From: Planctomycetaceae bacterium
Lineage (GTDB): Bacteria; Planctomycetota; Phycisphaerae; Phycisphaerales; UBA1924
DNA: 64,000 nucleotides
Direction of reading: 5' to 3'
NCBI GenBank assembly: GCA_027487735.1
Contig: JAIYDA010000059.1
Location: 1-64,000, forward strand
The notes under the pieces were generated by a model that did no database searches, was not told where the DNA came from, and saw only the letters and a list, made by a program, of their open reading frames with translations. Of the stretch, positions 22,701 through 31,148 are shown piece after piece. Made by a program: the position numbers and the translations under genes. The first letter of the stretch is position 1. Every line of letters begins with the position of its first letter.

Positions 22701-23085
22701 CGCCCCGGTGCTCATGACCGCCGTCACGGCGGGGCTGGGCCTGATCCCGCTGGTGCTCAGCAAGGGCGAGCCGGGTAAGGAGATCCTGTACCCGGTCGCG
22801 GTCGTCATCCTGGGCGGCCTCATCACCAGCACATTGCTCGACTTCTTCGTCACGCCGTCGATCTTCTATCGGTTCGGCAAGGCGGCCGCGGAACGGTTGA
22901 CCAAGGAGCACATCGAGAAGCACGGAGCACTCCCACAAAGCCATTCCGATCCAACCACCGCTCCGATTTCAGCCAAGTCCACCGTCGCCATTCCAGCAGG
23001 GGCGAGCGATCGTGGAAACGCATCCGCCTCTGCGTTACCCGAATCCGGCCGCCCTGCGGCCCCAGATCAAGGAGTTCAGCAATGA
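19729..23085 (+). CDS. RND heavy-metal efflux pump (CusA/CzcA family)
   Basis: 1118 residues from a GTG start. Full-length HME-type RND pump with two sets of six membrane helices and two large periplasmic loops. The TM4 motif is AVAIGELVDDAVVDVEN (about residue 402), differing both from CzcA (DFGxxxDGA) and from CusA (AIGxMVDAA), so the metal is not settled by the motif. The surrounding YHS proteins and CsoR-type site favour Cu/Ag. A C-terminal extension of about 55 residues is rich in Ala, Pro and Ser. Its stop overlaps the next start (ATGA), indicating coupled translation. Confidence 0.92.
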   Translation: MLNWIIRSSLNNRVLVLIAALLVSVYGMYVTLRTPTDVLPDLNRPVVTIMTEAAGLAPEEVEAQVTYNIETAVNGSPGVERVRSVSSLGLSIVFVEFQWGTDLKYNRQVVSERMGTISEKLPPGVVPVMTPATSIMGEIALISVSSKTLSPMEVRTVAEFTLRPAILSIPGIAQVTAMGGDLKQFRVQVDPDKLRLYDLTIEDVERALAAANQNTGGGFVVSGAQELVVRNLGRVQNADDIAMSLVATRPGDHASPPRAVLVRDVAEVIEAGPTIKRGDGSDNGTPAVIMAIQKQPGADTITLTRSLDRTLEQIRPTLPAGIDINADVFRQEHFINSAIGNVVEALRDGAILVVIVLILFLMNVRTTIVTLTALPLSIITTFLVFHWLGLSVNTMTLGGLAVAIGELVDDAVVDVENVYRRLGENRRAASPKPIAQVVFDASSEIRNPIILGTVIVNLVFLPTFFLPGIEGRLFAPLATAYIVSIFASLLVALTVTPVLAYYLLPGIKRMEHGKDGPLLRACKWLALKSYSVSMPRPVAVLGTLGALVVAALFMVTRLGSEFLPPFNEGTAVVSFMQQPGISLEESNKLGTKAEEMILSIPQVKSTARRTGRAEQDEHALGVNASEIEVDFWTKEEAKNPDKHTTPAGRRPPPAKDILPREQVFTMIEEKLAAFPGVATGIGQPISHRIEHLLSGVRAQVAIKIFGDDLGTLRTLADQTKAAMEGIPGVADLQVEQQVLVPQLHISVNRAAAARVGFTPQSLTDAMETATKGKVVGQVLDGLKVFDITLTLDDHHRTDPTALGLVRLVSPTGAIVLVQDVAEIVEKLGPNEVQRESLRRRIVVSANVRGRDLGSTVEEIKKSIAIDVTLPQGYTIQYGGLYEAQQESTRLLLALGTGSLIAIFVILFTHYRSGMVAAQIMLNVPFALIGSVTALLITREPFSVASLVGFISLTGIATRNGVLMVSHYIHLMTEERQPWSKELIIRGSQERVAPVLMTAVTAGLGLIPLVLSKGEPGKEILYPVAVVILGGLITSTLLDFFVTPSIFYRFGKAAAERLTKEHIEKHGALPQSHSDPTTAPISAKSTVAIPAGASDRGNASASALPESGRPAAPDQGVQQ

Positions 23086-25028
23086 ATCGTCCACGTCTTT
23101 CGATCCTGTCCCTTTTGTTGGTGTCCGGGCTCGCGCTCTCGACGGCGCCGAGCGCAGTCGCCCAGCACAGTCACGGCTCGGACGCTCAGCCCGGCCACAA
23201 GGATGACGGGCACAGTCACGGCGAGGTCGCCAAGGCCGGCTCGTTCGCCGATGCGTCCCAGCGCATCGCCGCCGATGTGAAGGCGATGGATTCGGCCCTC
23301 AACCCTTCATCCGGGGGCGGGTCGGTCGCGGGCGTCTCGGACAAGGCCAACGCCGTCGCCACCCTCGCCAAGACGCTGGGGGCGCTCGCGCTCGCCAAGG
23401 AGAGCGGCGTGCCTCGTGAGAAGGTCAAGGAGATCAACGCCGCCAGCAAGGAACTCGCCGAGGCGGCGGACAACCTGCACAACATCGCCGATGCGGGCGA
23501 CATCGCCAAGAGCAAGGCCGCGTTCGCGCCGGTGAAGGCGGCGGCGGCCAAGGTCGCGGCCCTCGCGCCGGCGATGGCCGACGGACACGACCACGCTCAT
23601 GGCGCGGAGGCCGCGCCGGTCACGCACTCGGTCGCGGTCGCCGCTGAAGGCGGCAAGCCCATCGAGGCGGGCAAGGCCGCGGCGATGGTCTTTACGCTCG
23701 AGGATGCCAAGGGCGAGGCGGTCAAGGACCTGGAGACGGTCCACGAGAAGGTGCTGCACCTGCTCATCGTCAGCAAGGACCTCTCGTGGTTCGCGCACGA
23801 ACACCCGACGCGCCGCGCGGACGGCGCGTTCACGCTGCCCATCACCTTCCCGGCGGGGGGCGAGTACACGTTGTACTTTGACTTCACGCCCAAGGGTTCG
23901 CCTCAACAGGTCGTGCCGGTGAAGGTCACGGCGACCGGGACGCCCAAGGCCGCCGTGCCGCTGACGGTGGATGCCGACAAGCCCAAGACCATCGACGGGT
24001 TCACGGTCGCACTGGACACCGAGGGTGCGATCAAGGCGGGCGGCAACGCCCACATGTCCTTCACGATCACCAAGGACGGCAAGCCCGTGACCTCGCTCCG
24101 CCCGTACCTGGGCGCGATGGGGCACCTGGTCATCATCAGCCAGGACGGCACGCAGTTCGTGCATGCCCATCCGCATGAGGGCGGGGAGCACGGCGCAGGC
24201 GGCCACGATGCTCATGGAGCGGGCGGCGGGCACGATGACGGCGCGAAGAAGGACGACCACACCGGGGGCGCGGGCCACGGCCACGGTGCGCCGAAGGCGA
24301 CGGTCCAGACCGGCGGGCCCAAGGTGGACTTTGAGGCCCACTTCAAGGAGCCGGGTACCTACAAGGCGTGGGGCCAGTTCAACGTCGGCACGGCGGAGAA
24401 AGAGCAGGTTCTGACCGTCCCCTTCACCTTCACGGTCGAGAGGGGCGCGATGGCTGCAGCGCCCGTGAACAAGGTCTGCCCGATGACCAGCGACACCGTC
24501 AACGCCTTTCACACCCGCGACTTCAAGGGGCAGACGGTCGGATTTTGTGACGGGGACTGCGCTCTGCGCTGGGACGGGCTCAAGGACGAGGAACGGATGG
24601 CCAAACTGGTCGCGGCGATCGCGGGCTCAACGCCCAAGACGCCGCACGGCGCGCAGCCCGGCGCGGGTCACGCAGGCTCGGACTCCGCAGGCGGCCACGA
24701 CGACATGCCCGCCGGCGTCGATGCCGCCGAGGAGCGGGCGCTCTACCTGACGCCCGGCGGCCTCTACACCGAAGCCGACATCAAGGCAAACGGCTCGATG
24801 ACGGCGAGCGAGAAGTACAAAGGCAAGATGGCCAAGCACGACATGAAGCCCAAGCCTGGGGACAAGGTGTGCCCCATCACGATGACCAAGGCCAACCCCA
24901 AGTTCACCTGGATCATCGGTGGCAAGACTTACGAGTTCTGCTGCCCTCCATGCATCGATGAGTACATGCTGCTAGCGAAAACCTCGCCCAAGGAAGTGCT
25001 CGATCCCAGCGAGTATGTGAAGAAGTGA
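23082..25028 (+). CDS. large exported protein with two YHS-type metal modules
   Basis: 648 residues with a signal peptide (about 1-27) and His-rich mature start (HSHGSDAQPGHKDDGHSHG). Next come a helical Ala/Lys-rich part (about 45-165), two beta-sandwich-like segments (about 180-290 and 300-460) separated by a long His/Gly insert (near 365-410), then two YHS-like modules: KVCPM with FCDGDC (about 462-495) and KVCPITM with FCCPPC (about 593-622). YHS modules bind Cu or other soft metals in copper-resistance proteins. It overlaps the pump gene by 4 bp. It probably works in the periplasm as a metal sink or donor to the RND complex. Its architecture is unusual. Confidence 0.7.
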   Translation: MNRPRLSILSLLLVSGLALSTAPSAVAQHSHGSDAQPGHKDDGHSHGEVAKAGSFADASQRIAADVKAMDSALNPSSGGGSVAGVSDKANAVATLAKTLGALALAKESGVPREKVKEINAASKELAEAADNLHNIADAGDIAKSKAAFAPVKAAAAKVAALAPAMADGHDHAHGAEAAPVTHSVAVAAEGGKPIEAGKAAAMVFTLEDAKGEAVKDLETVHEKVLHLLIVSKDLSWFAHEHPTRRADGAFTLPITFPAGGEYTLYFDFTPKGSPQQVVPVKVTATGTPKAAVPLTVDADKPKTIDGFTVALDTEGAIKAGGNAHMSFTITKDGKPVTSLRPYLGAMGHLVIISQDGTQFVHAHPHEGGEHGAGGHDAHGAGGGHDDGAKKDDHTGGAGHGHGAPKATVQTGGPKVDFEAHFKEPGTYKAWGQFNVGTAEKEQVLTVPFTFTVERGAMAAAPVNKVCPMTSDTVNAFHTRDFKGQTVGFCDGDCALRWDGLKDEERMAKLVAAIAGSTPKTPHGAQPGAGHAGSDSAGGHDDMPAGVDAAEERALYLTPGGLYTEADIKANGSMTASEKYKGKMAKHDMKPKPGDKVCPITMTKANPKFTWIIGGKTYEFCCPPCIDEYMLLAKTSPKEVLDPSEYVKK

Positions 25029-25142
25029 TCCTCTCCCCCGCGCCGCGCGAGAGTGGGCGCGGAGGGCTTGTGCGGGTCGCTACCGCCGACCCGTCAGTCG
25101 TTCGTTCCATCCCTGTGTTCCAATGCTCCCGGAGTTACGCAC

Positions 25143-25928
25143 ATGAAACCGTCTAATGCCATGCTCTCCCGCTCGCTCGCCGCGCTCCTGCTTGGGGCGG
25201 GCATCGTCACCGCTGCCGCGTGGGCGGCACAACCCGAGCAGCCCGCCGTGTCCGCCCAAGCACAGCCCGCTTCCAAACCCATCAACAAGCTCTGTCCCAT
25301 CATGGAGAATGAAGTGGATGCGGAGGCACCCACGCGCCAGTTCAAGGGCGTCACCATCGGGTTCTGCTGCCCGGGCTGCGACCGCAAGTGGGACCGCAAG
25401 TCCGACGAGGCCAAGATGGCGCTCCTGACCAAGATGTCCCCCGAATCCGTCGCCGCGATCAACGCGGCCAGCAGCCCGGCTTTGAAGATCGCCCGCGATT
25501 ACCTCGAGGCGTGCGGCAAGGCGGACGTGAAGGCTCTCGACGCGATTTTCCTCGACAAGGGCCGCGCGACGGTGAGTGAGAACGCGGGAGATGAGGGCAC
25601 ATGGGAGGCTTACCGAGACCACCACCTGATGCCAGAGCTCATTGAGATGCCCGGGTTCGTGATGACCGTGGTGAAGGAGGATGTCCAGACCTTCGGAACG
25701 ACCTCGATCGTCCGCCAGATCGGCTCGTTCACGCTGCCCGACCCCAACCACAAGGAACTCACGAAGAAGTACCTCGCGGCGGTGACCTATGTCATCGTGG
25801 ATGACAACGGCACGCCCAAGATCGCCCACCTGCATTGGTCAAGCCGGGCGGAGAAGAAGCCCGCGGCGGATGCACCCGCGACGCCCGCGAGCGGGCACGG
25901 AGCCGGCGGCGGCCACGAGCACAAGTAA
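25143..25928 (+). CDS. exported YHS-domain protein with NTF2-like domain
   Basis: 261 residues from the ATG at 25143, with CGGAG upstream. A signal peptide covers about 1-28. A YHS-like module follows (KLCPIM at about 49-54, FCCPGCDRKWD at about 74-84), then an NTF2/SnoaL-like fold (ALKIARDYLEACGKADVKAL through VTYVIVDDNGTPKIAHLHW, about 114-240), and a His-rich C-terminus (HGAGGGHEHK). It follows the larger YHS protein in the same block. The three Cys of the YHS module are intact. Periplasmic copper handling is inferred from the module and the context; the role of the NTF2-like part is unknown. Confidence 0.7.
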   Translation: MKPSNAMLSRSLAALLLGAGIVTAAAWAAQPEQPAVSAQAQPASKPINKLCPIMENEVDAEAPTRQFKGVTIGFCCPGCDRKWDRKSDEAKMALLTKMSPESVAAINAASSPALKIARDYLEACGKADVKALDAIFLDKGRATVSENAGDEGTWEAYRDHHLMPELIEMPGFVMTVVKEDVQTFGTTSIVRQIGSFTLPDPNHKELTKKYLAAVTYVIVDDNGTPKIAHLHWSSRAEKKPAADAPATPASGHGAGGGHEHK

Positions 25929-25991
25929 CACACTCACCCGTCCCGCTCCGCCGACGCGGCGTGGGCCGATTCCCGCTTGGAGACTTTCCGC

Positions 25992-27380
25992 ATGAAGCGC
26001 CAGCCGACTCGTCAGCATGTACTTGCCACCTGCACGCCCGCCACGCTTGCCCTCGCGCTCGCTCTGATCACGGGAGGGTGCGCCTCGCTCGACCCCAAAC
26101 CCGACATCAACCGCGCCGCTTCGACCGTGGCCGAGCGTTCCGGTATGACGCCGGTGTGGACCGAGCCGTGGGAGGCATCACTCACTTCCTGGGACGGACG
26201 CTCGCCTCTCATGCTCGAGCAGGCGGTGGCGATGGCGCTCCGCAACAACCGCGAGATCAGGGCTGAGGTTGAGCAGATCGCGGCGTCGCGCGCCGACCTC
26301 GTGCAGGCAGGCCTCCTGCCCAACCCCGTGCTTGGCCTGACACTGCGCTTCCCGTTTGATCCGGTGAGCGGCGGCACGCTCATCGGCGCGCAGGTCGTGC
26401 AATCGTTTACCGCCCTCTGGCTGCGTGACGGCAAGATCAAGGCGGCGGACGCCCGGCTCAACCAGACTGTGCTGGACATCTCCGACAAAGCCCTTCGACT
26501 CGTGGCCGAGGTGAAGTCCACGCACGCTCGGATAAGTTTCGGTCAACTCGCACTCGCGCTCAGCGATGAGAACCTCGCCACAATCCAGGGGTCCATCGAC
26601 TCGCTCGAAGCCCGCGTTCGCGGCGGCGAGGGGACGCTGCTTGATGTGAACCGAGCCAGGCAGCAGCTGGTCAAGGCCCAGTCCGAACGGGCCGTTGTCT
26701 TCCGCGACCTCGCCAAGGATCGCCGTCGGATGCTGGAATTGATCGGCTTTGCCAGCGAGGACGCGGAGTGGACCGCCGACGGAAGCGGTGCAGCCCTAAG
26801 CACAGCCGCGATCAACGAGTCCGCCGTCATCGCTATTACGGTGTCGCAGCGATTGGACGTTGCCGCCGCACGTTCCATCGTGGAGGCACAGTGTGCCGAC
26901 CTCTCCATCGAAGAGAAGAGCCGCATCAAGGACTTCGGGTTGGGGGCCGACTTCGAGCGAGATGTGGATGGTGCAAAGACCATCGGACCGGTGATAGAAG
27001 TCGGCATCCCGATCTTCGACACCAACGCCGCGCAGATCTCCAAGGCCGGGTCGCTCGCCCGCGCCGCCCTTGCCAGGTACGAAGCAGTCTCCCAGCGCGC
27101 CATTCGCGAAGCCCGCATCGCGTGGGTCGAACTCGATAGCGCGTCGCGGCTCGCGGAGCAGTACCGCTCCACGGTGCTGGCGATCTCAGAGCACAACCTG
27201 ACGCTCGCGGAGGCCGCGCTCAAGTCCGGGCAGGCCGATGTAACGGTGCTGCTGGACTCACAGAGGGAACTGCTCGACGCCCGGCGCACACTGAACGACC
27301 TGGAACGAGACGCGGTGCTTGCCCGAATCTCGCTGGAGGAGGCGGCGGGCGGGAGGATCCCATCGTTGCCCGCCCAATGA
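25992..27380 (+). CDS. TolC-family outer-membrane channel lipoprotein
   Basis: 462 residues from the ATG at 25992 with GGAG 10 nt upstream. The signal ends in a lipobox (LITGGC, Cys28). Two outer-membrane efflux repeats (about 75-250 and 265-450) have the long Ala/Glu/Arg helices of CusC/CzcC, including VEVGIPIFDTNAAQ, equivalent to VSTPLPIFDTGQAK in the channel at 1174. It is the last gene of the second RND block and should serve the pump at 19729. The order adaptor-pump-YHS-YHS-channel is atypical; most Cus/Czc operons begin with the channel. Confidence 0.87.
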   Translation: MKRQPTRQHVLATCTPATLALALALITGGCASLDPKPDINRAASTVAERSGMTPVWTEPWEASLTSWDGRSPLMLEQAVAMALRNNREIRAEVEQIAASRADLVQAGLLPNPVLGLTLRFPFDPVSGGTLIGAQVVQSFTALWLRDGKIKAADARLNQTVLDISDKALRLVAEVKSTHARISFGQLALALSDENLATIQGSIDSLEARVRGGEGTLLDVNRARQQLVKAQSERAVVFRDLAKDRRRMLELIGFASEDAEWTADGSGAALSTAAINESAVIAITVSQRLDVAAARSIVEAQCADLSIEEKSRIKDFGLGADFERDVDGAKTIGPVIEVGIPIFDTNAAQISKAGSLARAALARYEAVSQRAIREARIAWVELDSASRLAEQYRSTVLAISEHNLTLAEAALKSGQADVTVLLDSQRELLDARRTLNDLERDAVLARISLEEAAGGRIPSLPAQ

Positions 27381-27416
27381 ACGTGTTGTGCGAACCGGTC
27401 AAACCCGGTGGACGTA

Positions 27417-27435
27417 TATACTGGGGGGGAGTATA
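27417..27435. promoter_or_regulatory. CsoR/RcnR-type operator
   Basis: TATACT, seven G, AGTATA: an inverted repeat around a G tract that fits the TACT-G6-N-AGTA form described for RcnR-type sites. It lies 21 bp before the ATG of the HMA protein, and a CsoR-type repressor gene is the second gene downstream. The TATACT half could also serve as a -10 box. Autoregulation of the copper module by its own CsoR is the natural reading. Confidence 0.7.
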
Positions 27436-27455
27436 CTTCCACCAAGGAGATTCGC

Positions 27456-27845
27456 ATGAATACGACGACGGACATCAACAAAACCACCACGCTCCGCATC
27501 GACGGCATGACCTGCGGGCACTGCGTGCAGGCCGTGACGAAAACCCTTTCGGGCGTGCCGGGGGTGACGGTCAAGTCGGTGGCGGTGGGTTCGGCGGTGA
27601 TCGAAACCGTGGATGGTTGGGCCACGAGCAAGGCCATAAACGCGCTCGACGAGGCCGGGTATCCGGCGAAGGCGATGGGCGATGCCGCAGGCGCGGAAGC
27701 GCCGATGCCAGCCAGGAGCAGCGGCGGGTGCAGCGGCGGGGCGAATCGCGCTCAGCCGGACGGCGGGAACGCGATCCCGGGCGGCGGGTTGGCCATGCTG
27801 CAGAGTGAGAGCAGCGAGAAGACCCCTGGCGGGTGCTGCCGGTAA
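27456..27845 (+). CDS. HMA-domain metallochaperone-like protein
   Basis: 129 residues from the ATG at 27456, supported by AAGGAG. The first 75 residues form a heavy-metal-associated domain with GMTCGHC (Cys20 and Cys23), as in CopZ and MerP. No signal peptide is visible, so it should be cytoplasmic. A Gly/Ser/Ala-rich tail adds a lone Cys (SGGCSGG) and ends in GGCCR, which is longer and more Cys-rich than a normal CopZ. First gene of the copper module, directly after the operator. It probably passes Cu(I) to the ATPase at 28541 or the repressor at 27881. Confidence 0.85.
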   Translation: MNTTTDINKTTTLRIDGMTCGHCVQAVTKTLSGVPGVTVKSVAVGSAVIETVDGWATSKAINALDEAGYPAKAMGDAAGAEAPMPARSSGGCSGGANRAQPDGGNAIPGGGLAMLQSESSEKTPGGCCR

Positions 27846-27880
27846 GTGTGTGGTGAAGCATCGACAAAGGAGTGATGATC

Positions 27881-28300
27881 ATGGCCAAAGGCAAATCGAG
27901 CAAAGGTGTCTCCGAGCGTGCAGCGCTGCCTATGTTGAACGGCGCGGCGTGTGGGTGCCGGCCGGGCGCGGGTTCGGTCATCGGCCAAACCCGCGACGGC
28001 GTGGGGCCGGGCGCGCACGCGGTGAGTGTCGATGCGGCGATCAAGGCGGCGAATCTCAAGCACCTGCGCCGGATCGAGGGGCAGGTGCGCGGCATCGCGC
28101 AGATGATCGAGGAGGACCGCTACTGCGCCGACATCATCCAGCAGGCCGCGGCGGTGCAGGAGTCGCTCCGCTCGGTCGCCAAGAACCTGCTGCGGAACCA
28201 CCTCTCGCACTGCGCCGTGGCCGCCATGTGCGAAGATGGGGCCAAGCGTGACGACATGATCGAGGAACTCCTGGAATTGGTCGCCAAGGTCGCGCGATGA
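27881..28300 (+). CDS. csoR: CsoR-type Cu(I)-sensing repressor with N-terminal extension
   Basis: 139 residues from the ATG at 27881 (AAAGGAG 8 nt upstream; GTG 27872 and ATG 27875 are possible starts). The C-terminal 88 residues are a CsoR/RcnR helical domain beginning LKHLRRIEGQVRGIAQMI. The metal ligands Cys82, His107 and Cys111 have exactly the C-x24-H-x3-C spacing of Cu(I)-binding CsoR. The first 50 residues are extra: Gly/Ala-rich with Cys24 and Cys26 (CGCRPG), absent from ordinary CsoR of about 90 residues. It should bind the TACT-G7-AGTA site upstream and release it when copper binds. Confidence 0.88.
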   Translation: MAKGKSSKGVSERAALPMLNGAACGCRPGAGSVIGQTRDGVGPGAHAVSVDAAIKAANLKHLRRIEGQVRGIAQMIEEDRYCADIIQQAAAVQESLRSVAKNLLRNHLSHCAVAAMCEDGAKRDDMIEELLELVAKVAR

Positions 28301-28324
28301 ACGAACTGGAATGCGAGGTGCCCG

Positions 28325-28513
28325 ATGAGTTGCAACTGCGGATGCCATGACGACAAGCCCCCGGCGACTGGATGGCGGAGGTTCGTGCCCGTGATCGTGG
28401 GCGTGGTGGTGGTCGGAGCGCTCATCGCCGGGGCAGTGCTCAAGAAGGACGACGCGGTCAAGCCCGCGTCTCGCTCGCCAGCAGAGCGGATCACAGCAGC
28501 GACCCAACCCTGA
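28325..28513 (+). CDS. tiny membrane protein with Cys/His N-terminus
   Basis: 62 residues. It starts MSCNCGCHDDKPP, with three Cys and one His in the first eight residues, then has a single membrane helix (about 22-40, VPVIVGVVVVGALIAGAVL) and a short Ser/Ala/Arg tail. GAGGTG lies 8 nt before the ATG. It sits between the repressor and the copper ATPase. The N-terminal Cys cluster looks like a soft-metal site at the membrane face; function unknown. No family recognised. Confidence 0.6.
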   Translation: MSCNCGCHDDKPPATGWRRFVPVIVGVVVVGALIAGAVLKKDDAVKPASRSPAERITAATQP

Positions 28514-28540
28514 GCTCGGCCAAACCGACAAAGGACGACG

Positions 28541-31024
28541 ATGATGAACGCCCATGAACATCAGCGCGGCGGCGAGCCCGCATCGATGGAGACGAACGCT
28601 AAGTCGACCATCGAGCGGGCGGACATTCCGATCGAGGGGATGACATGCGCTTCGTGCGCCAATCGGATCGAGAAGCGTCTTGCCAAGCAGCCCGGCGTCT
28701 CGTCGGCGAACGTTAACTTCGCTACCAAGGTGGCGACGGTGAAGTACAACCCGGCGGCGACCGGGCCCGAGCAGCTCGCCAAGGCGGTGGACGACATCGG
28801 GTACAAGGCGATTGTGCCCGCGGCGGCCGCGGAAGAGAACCAGGCGGTGAATCCGCCGCACGGGCACAAGGGTCACGACCATGCCGCGATGATCGCGGCG
28901 CGGGGCGCGGGCTCCCACGCGGGCCACGGCGGCGCGACCGGCGATGACCACTCGGCGCACATGAACGTGGGCGAGGCCGATGTGAAGCGCGTCCTGACCA
29001 AGACCATCGTCGGGGCGAGCCTGTCGTTGCCCGTGCTGGTCATCGCCATGTCGCACGGAAAGTTCGAGATCTTCAATGTGCCTTGGATCAACTGGCTCCA
29101 GTTTGTGCTCACAACGCCGGTGATGGTGTGGTGCGGGGCCCAGTTCTTCCGTTCCGCGTGGAAGGGCGTGAGGCACCTGAGTGCGAACATGGACACGCTC
29201 GTGGCGATGGGCACCGGTGCGGCGTACTTGTATTCGCTCGCGGCAACGATCTGGCCTGGGTTCTTTGCTGGTGTGGCGGGCGGTGCATCGCACACGGCGG
29301 CGGCCGCGCACGCCGCGAGCGCTGAGACGGTTGGCATGGGCGGGATGACGATGGTGCCGGTGTACTACGAGGCCGCGGCGGTCATTATCGTGCTCATCCT
29401 GCTTGGCAAGTACTTCGAGGTCCGGGCGACCGGTCGGACAACCGCTGCGATCAAGCGGCTGATCGGCCTACAGGCCAAGACCGCCCGGGTGCTGCGCGAC
29501 GGCGTCGAACGCGATGTGCCCATCGAGGCCGTCGTCGTAGGTGACCGGCTGCTCGTCCGCCCCGGAGAGAAAGTCCCGGTGGACGGCACGGTCGAGAGCG
29601 GGCAGTCGGCGGTGGATGAATCGATGCTTACGGGCGAGAGCGTTCCGGTCGAGAAGAAGGCCGGCGACAGCGTCTTCGGCGCGACGATGAACACGACCGG
29701 CGCCCTGCGGCTGGTGGCGACGAAGGTCGGATCCGATACCGCGCTCCAGCAAATCGTGCGACTGGTCCAGGAGGCCCAGGGGAGCAAGGCGCCGATCGCC
29801 CGCTTGGCGGACAAGATCAGCGGCGTGTTCGTGCCAGTGGTCATCGCCATCGCGGTCGTGACTTTCATCGTGTGGTGGTTCGTGTCGCCGGTAGACTCGC
29901 GGCTGAGCATGGCTTTGGTGACGGCGGTCTCGGTGCTCATCATCGCGTGCCCGTGCGCCCTTGGTTTGGCCACACCCACGGCCATCATTGTCGGCACCGG
30001 CCGCGGGGCCGAGAAGGGCATCCTCATCAAAGGCGGCGAAGCGCTGGAGACCGCGCACAAGCTGACCGCGATCGTGCTCGACAAGACCGGCACCATCACG
30101 CACGGCAAGCCCGCGGTCACGGACGTGATTCCGGCTGCCGGGGCAGGCGTCGATGCAGCGGAACTGCTGCGGCTCGCCGCGTCGGCGGAGCAGCACAGCG
30201 AGCACCCGCTCGCCACTGCGATCGTCCGCGAGGCCACGGCGCATGACGCTCGGCTCGTGGAGCCATCTCAGTTCCAGGCCGTCGTCGGCCACGGCGTCGA
30301 TGCGACCGTGGATGGGAAACGGCTGCTCGTGGGTAAGGCGGCATTGCTGGAGCAACGCGGCATCGCGATCACGCTCGCGGACAAGGCGGCGGAACTGGCG
30401 TCGTTGGGCCGCACGCCAATGTTTGTCGCGATCGAGGGGCGTGAGGCCGGGATCGTGGCCGTCGCCGACACGGTGCGGGCCGAATCCAAGGACGCTATCG
30501 CAACAATGCACGGGCTGGGCCTGCGGGTGGTGATGATGACCGGCGACAACCGCCGGACCGCCGACGCGGTCGCCTCGCAGGTGGGCGTCGATCAGGTCTT
30601 CGCCGAGGTGCTGCCCAAGGACAAGGCCGACAAGGTCAGGGCGCTCCAGGCCGAGGGGCACGTCGTGGGGATGGTGGGCGACGGCATCAACGATGCACCC
30701 GCGCTGGCGCAGGCGGATGTTGGCCTTGCCGTAGGGACCGGGACCGACGTTGCGATGGAGTCGGCGGACATCACGCTCATGCGTGGAGATCTCCGCGCCG
30801 TGCCGCAGGCGATCGCCCTTTCCCACGCGACCATGCGAACGATCCGTCAGAACCTCTTCTGGGCGTTCATCTACAACGTCGTTGGAATCCCCGTCGCCGC
30901 TGGCGTCCTATTTCCGTTTACCGGTTGGCTGCTCTCGCCGATCCTCGCGAGCGCCGCGATGGCGTTCAGTAGTGTGAGCGTGGTCCTCAACAGCCTGCGG
31001 CTGCAAGTCTGGCAGAAGCTCTAG
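28541..31024 (+). CDS. copA: Cu(I)-exporting P1B-type ATPase
   Basis: 827 residues. N-terminal HMA domain with GMTCASC (residues 33-39), a linker rich in His/Gly/Ala ([17 protein letters not shown], about 107-145), then eight membrane helices. TM6 has [10 protein letters not shown] (about 470), the phosphorylation site is DKTGTITHG (about 513), SEHPLA supplies the HP motif and [16 protein letters not shown] the hinge. The last helices hold YN and [13 protein letters not shown], typical of the Cu(I)/Ag(I) subgroup. A loop between early helices carries a Met/Gly stretch (GMGGMTM). It pumps Cu(I) to the periplasm, where the RND block and YHS proteins can take over. Start is ATG 28541 or 28544. 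Confidence 0.93.
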   Translation: MMNAHEHQRGGEPASMETNAKSTIERADIPIEGMTCASCANRIEKRLAKQPGVSSANVNFATKVATVKYNPAATGPEQLAKAVDDIGYKAIVPAAAAEENQAVNPPHGHKGHDHAAMIAARGAGSHAGHGGATGDDHSAHMNVGEADVKRVLTKTIVGASLSLPVLVIAMSHGKFEIFNVPWINWLQFVLTTPVMVWCGAQFFRSAWKGVRHLSANMDTLVAMGTGAAYLYSLAATIWPGFFAGVAGGASHTAAAAHAASAETVGMGGMTMVPVYYEAAAVIIVLILLGKYFEVRATGRTTAAIKRLIGLQAKTARVLRDGVERDVPIEAVVVGDRLLVRPGEKVPVDGTVESGQSAVDESMLTGESVPVEKKAGDSVFGATMNTTGALRLVATKVGSDTALQQIVRLVQEAQGSKAPIARLADKISGVFVPVVIAIAVVTFIVWWFVSPVDSRLSMALVTAVSVLIIACPCALGLATPTAIIVGTGRGAEKGILIKGGEALETAHKLTAIVLDKTGTITHGKPAVTDVIPAAGAGVDAAELLRLAASAEQHSEHPLATAIVREATAHDARLVEPSQFQAVVGHGVDATVDGKRLLVGKAALLEQRGIAITLADKAAELASLGRTPMFVAIEGREAGIVAVADTVRAESKDAIATMHGLGLRVVMMTGDNRRTADAVASQVGVDQVFAEVLPKDKADKVRALQAEGHVVGMVGDGINDAPALAQADVGLAVGTGTDVAMESADITLMRGDLRAVPQAIALSHATMRTIRQNLFWAFIYNVVGIPVAAGVLFPFTGWLLSPILASAAMAFSSVSVVLNSLRLQVWQKL

Positions 31025-31148
31025 CTGGCGAGTCTCGGTGACGAGTAAGCGGGCATGTACGATCGTCCTCATGGGGCAAGCGAACAGTGGCGAACGACTG
31101 CAACTTTACCTGATGCGCACACAGGCTGAATGACGTTAACAATCATCC

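Noticed and set aside
21313-22944. Long - strand open frame (543 codons) opposite the second RND pump
   Set aside because: Mirror of a strongly biased coding strand; no recognisable domain or ribosome binding site.
31025-31148. Possible left attachment site after the copper ATPase
   Set aside because: No match to the tRNA-Ser 3' end or to the repeats at 50179 and 50411 is visible there.
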